A stretch of DNA of 64,000 bases from Planctomycetota bacterium (GTDB lineage Bacteria > Planctomycetota > Planctomycetia > Pirellulales > Pirellulaceae), in the NCBI GenBank assembly GCA_029979005.1, contig JAPOIJ010000004.1, positions 1 to 64,000 of the forward strand, written 5' to 3'. The notes beneath the pieces are model-generated. The model did not search any database and had not been told where the DNA came from. It worked only from the letters and a program-made list of their open reading frames with translations. The stretch's first letter is position 1. Every line of letters starts with the position of its first letter. The translations under genes and the position numbers were made by a program. Positions 62,907 to 64,000 of this stretch are shown here, piece by piece.

Positions 62907-64000
62907 CAGGTAACGCGGGCAGGGGAGAAAGGCCGAAGGTCAACCGTCAATTCTTTGCCTTCCGCCAGATCAGCCAGAGTGACTGCAGTACCAGTCGACA
63001 AATGCAACCCTCCTTTGAAATGCCCGGTCGCGACAAAGGCGGTCCCAGAATGACCAAGCTCACCTAAATAGGGAAAGCCGTCATAGGTCGCTGGGCGAAG
63101 CCCGGCCCAAGATCGCACGAAAGTAGCATCCCCTAAAATTCCCCCCAGACTTTCAGCCCAATTTCTTAACTCTTCCACTTCCGAGGCGGTGGTTCGACAG
63201 TCAAACCCTACTTCTTCAATGGTAGCCCCGGCGAGTACGTGCCCGTCCACCCGAGGAACGAGATAGCGAGTGCCGTCATTGACAACAGGTAAGTCAAGCC
63301 CCGACGTTAATTCATCGACCTTATATAACGCAATCTGTCCTCGCACCGGCTGCATCGGCAGTGCGACTCCGAGCGGTTGAACCAGTTTCTCCGTCCAAGG
63401 GCCTGCCGTGAAAAAATACTGGTCACCAACATACTTATCGTCTCCAACGCTGATTCCTACCACGCTTCCATCTTCAACCTGCACCTGACACTTTCCAGCA
63501 TGCTCATGCAACATCACACCCAAGCTTTGACAAGCACTTATTAACGCGGCGATATGGGCTGGGTTTGAAAATTGCGATTCACTAGGAACCCAAAGAGCTT
63601 TAGTAATGGCTGGCTCAATCTCGTCAACCAATGCATTTTCACCGGAATTTAGAAATGCTAATCGCTCCTCCGCTTCTTGAGAATTTAACTCCTCCACGGG
63701 AATACCACGACTTTCCCACTCAAATTGCATTCCAATCAGCGCCGCCACTTCACCGGCGCTCCTCGCAATATAAAGCCCACCGCACTTCCGAAAACCATTA
63801 TCAATTCCAGTCAAATCCCTAAGCTCTTCTGCCCAATGTTCATGAAGCTCGCTACTGATGGCTTCCAGAAATTCCATTGGGTGAATAGCGGTTGTCCGAC
63901 AGGTCGGCGGGAGAATCCCGGCGCCAGCCCAGGATGCTTTTTCACCAAATCCTTCTTGCTCAAGTAACACAACGGCATGCTTACGTTTTGCCAATTCATA
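62882..64000 (-). CDS. thiO: Glycine oxidase ThiO-like FAD oxidoreductase, partial (N-terminus beyond window)
   Basis: The reading frame continues past the window edge (YELAKRKHAVVLLEQ), so the N-terminal GxGxxG nucleotide-binding motif lies outside and the track's TTG start at 63994 is not real. What remains (about 372 residues) is a DAO-type oxidase: SWAGAGILPP, CGGLYIARSAGEV, GPWTEKLVQPLGV, PVRGQIALYK, RYLVPRVDGHVLAGATIEEVGFD, WAGLRPATYDGFPYLG and the C-terminal ATGHFKGGLHLSTGTAVTLADLAEG. ThiO oxidises glycine to the imine used for the thiazole of thiamine; no other thi gene is visible. A sarcosine or D-amino acid oxidase is the alternative. Confidence 0.88.
   Translation of the reverse strand, partial: YELAKRKHAVVLLEQEGFGEKASWAGAGILPPTCRTTAIHPMEFLEAISSELHEHWAEELRDLTGIDNGFRKCGGLYIARSAGEVAALIGMQFEWESRGIPVEELNSQEAEERLAFLNSGENALVDEIEPAITKALWVPSESQFSNPAHIAALISACQSLGVMLHEHAGKCQVQVEDGSVVGISVGDDKYVGDQYFFTAGPWTEKLVQPLGVALPMQPVRGQIALYKVDELTSGLDLPVVNDGTRYLVPRVDGHVLAGATIEEVGFDCRTTASEVEELRNWAESLGGILGDATFVRSWAGLRPATYDGFPYLGELGHSGTAFVATGHFKGGLHLSTGTAVTLADLAEGKELTVDLRPFSPARVTCHQVSEIK

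Overview
The window looks like a chromosomal segment of a planctomycete, most likely Pirellulaceae-like and of moderate GC (about half, judged by eye). The lineage call is inference. It rests on a squalene-hopene-type cyclase, a DUF1080 protein, a secreted sulfatase, an FHA-GAF-AAA regulator, a lysine-rich histone-H1-like protein, a Cys-rich secreted repeat protein, an unusually long SecA, frequent GTG/TTG starts and Kdo transferase (a Gram-negative envelope). I see no insertion sequence, phage, CRISPR array or conjugation gene, so the segment reads as resident chromosome.

Layout. 0-6.5 kb: an ECF sigma factor with an overlapping membrane anti-sigma-like gene cut by the window edge, a BFD-type [2Fe-2S] protein, an H1-like protein, a small lipoprotein built of TLPGR octapeptides, a Cys-rich exported repeat protein and a conserved-looking hypothetical. 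6.8-14.4 kb: tetrapyrrole and isoprenoid genes (HemD-HemE fusion, squalene-hopene cyclase, DUF116-polyprenyl synthetase fusion, UbiC-like protein, SurE). 14.6-22.6 kb: a DUF3311/sodium-solute symporter pair, a UPF1-like helicase, a TAXI-type TRAP transporter and a DUF1080 protein. 22.7-29.2 kb: ribosomal protein bS18 with a structured leader, a hotdog thioesterase, a prenyltransferase-fold protein, a LolD/FtsX-type ABC exporter and tRNA-Leu(CAA).

29.7-43.3 kb: an SDF symporter fused to a solute-binding domain, a sulfatase, a mechanosensitive channel encoded as two overlapping genes, a sigma-54-type activator with an altered GAFTGA loop, a Prc-type protease and a PhnP-like metallohydrolase. 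43.9-64 kb: SecA with a small inserted domain, Kdo transferase, MetK, two sugar-nucleotide pyrophosphorylases, a lipase-like hydrolase, RuvX, MetH, a CpsD-like ATPase without the Walker A lysine, a GT-C glycosyltransferase and a ThiO-like oxidase cut by the window edge.

Functional themes are envelope biogenesis (SecA, WaaA, sugar nucleotides, CpsD-like, GT-C, Cys-rich and TLPGR proteins), isoprenoid/hopanoid and heme metabolism, the methionine/SAM cycle (MetK, MetH) and transport. No single new multi-gene system is obvious. The most unusual items are the domain fusions (HemD-HemE, DUF116-polyprenyl synthetase, SDF-SBP), the split MscK/MscM-like channel, the SecA insertion and the bS18 leader hairpin. 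All calls come from reading the sequence without database searches.
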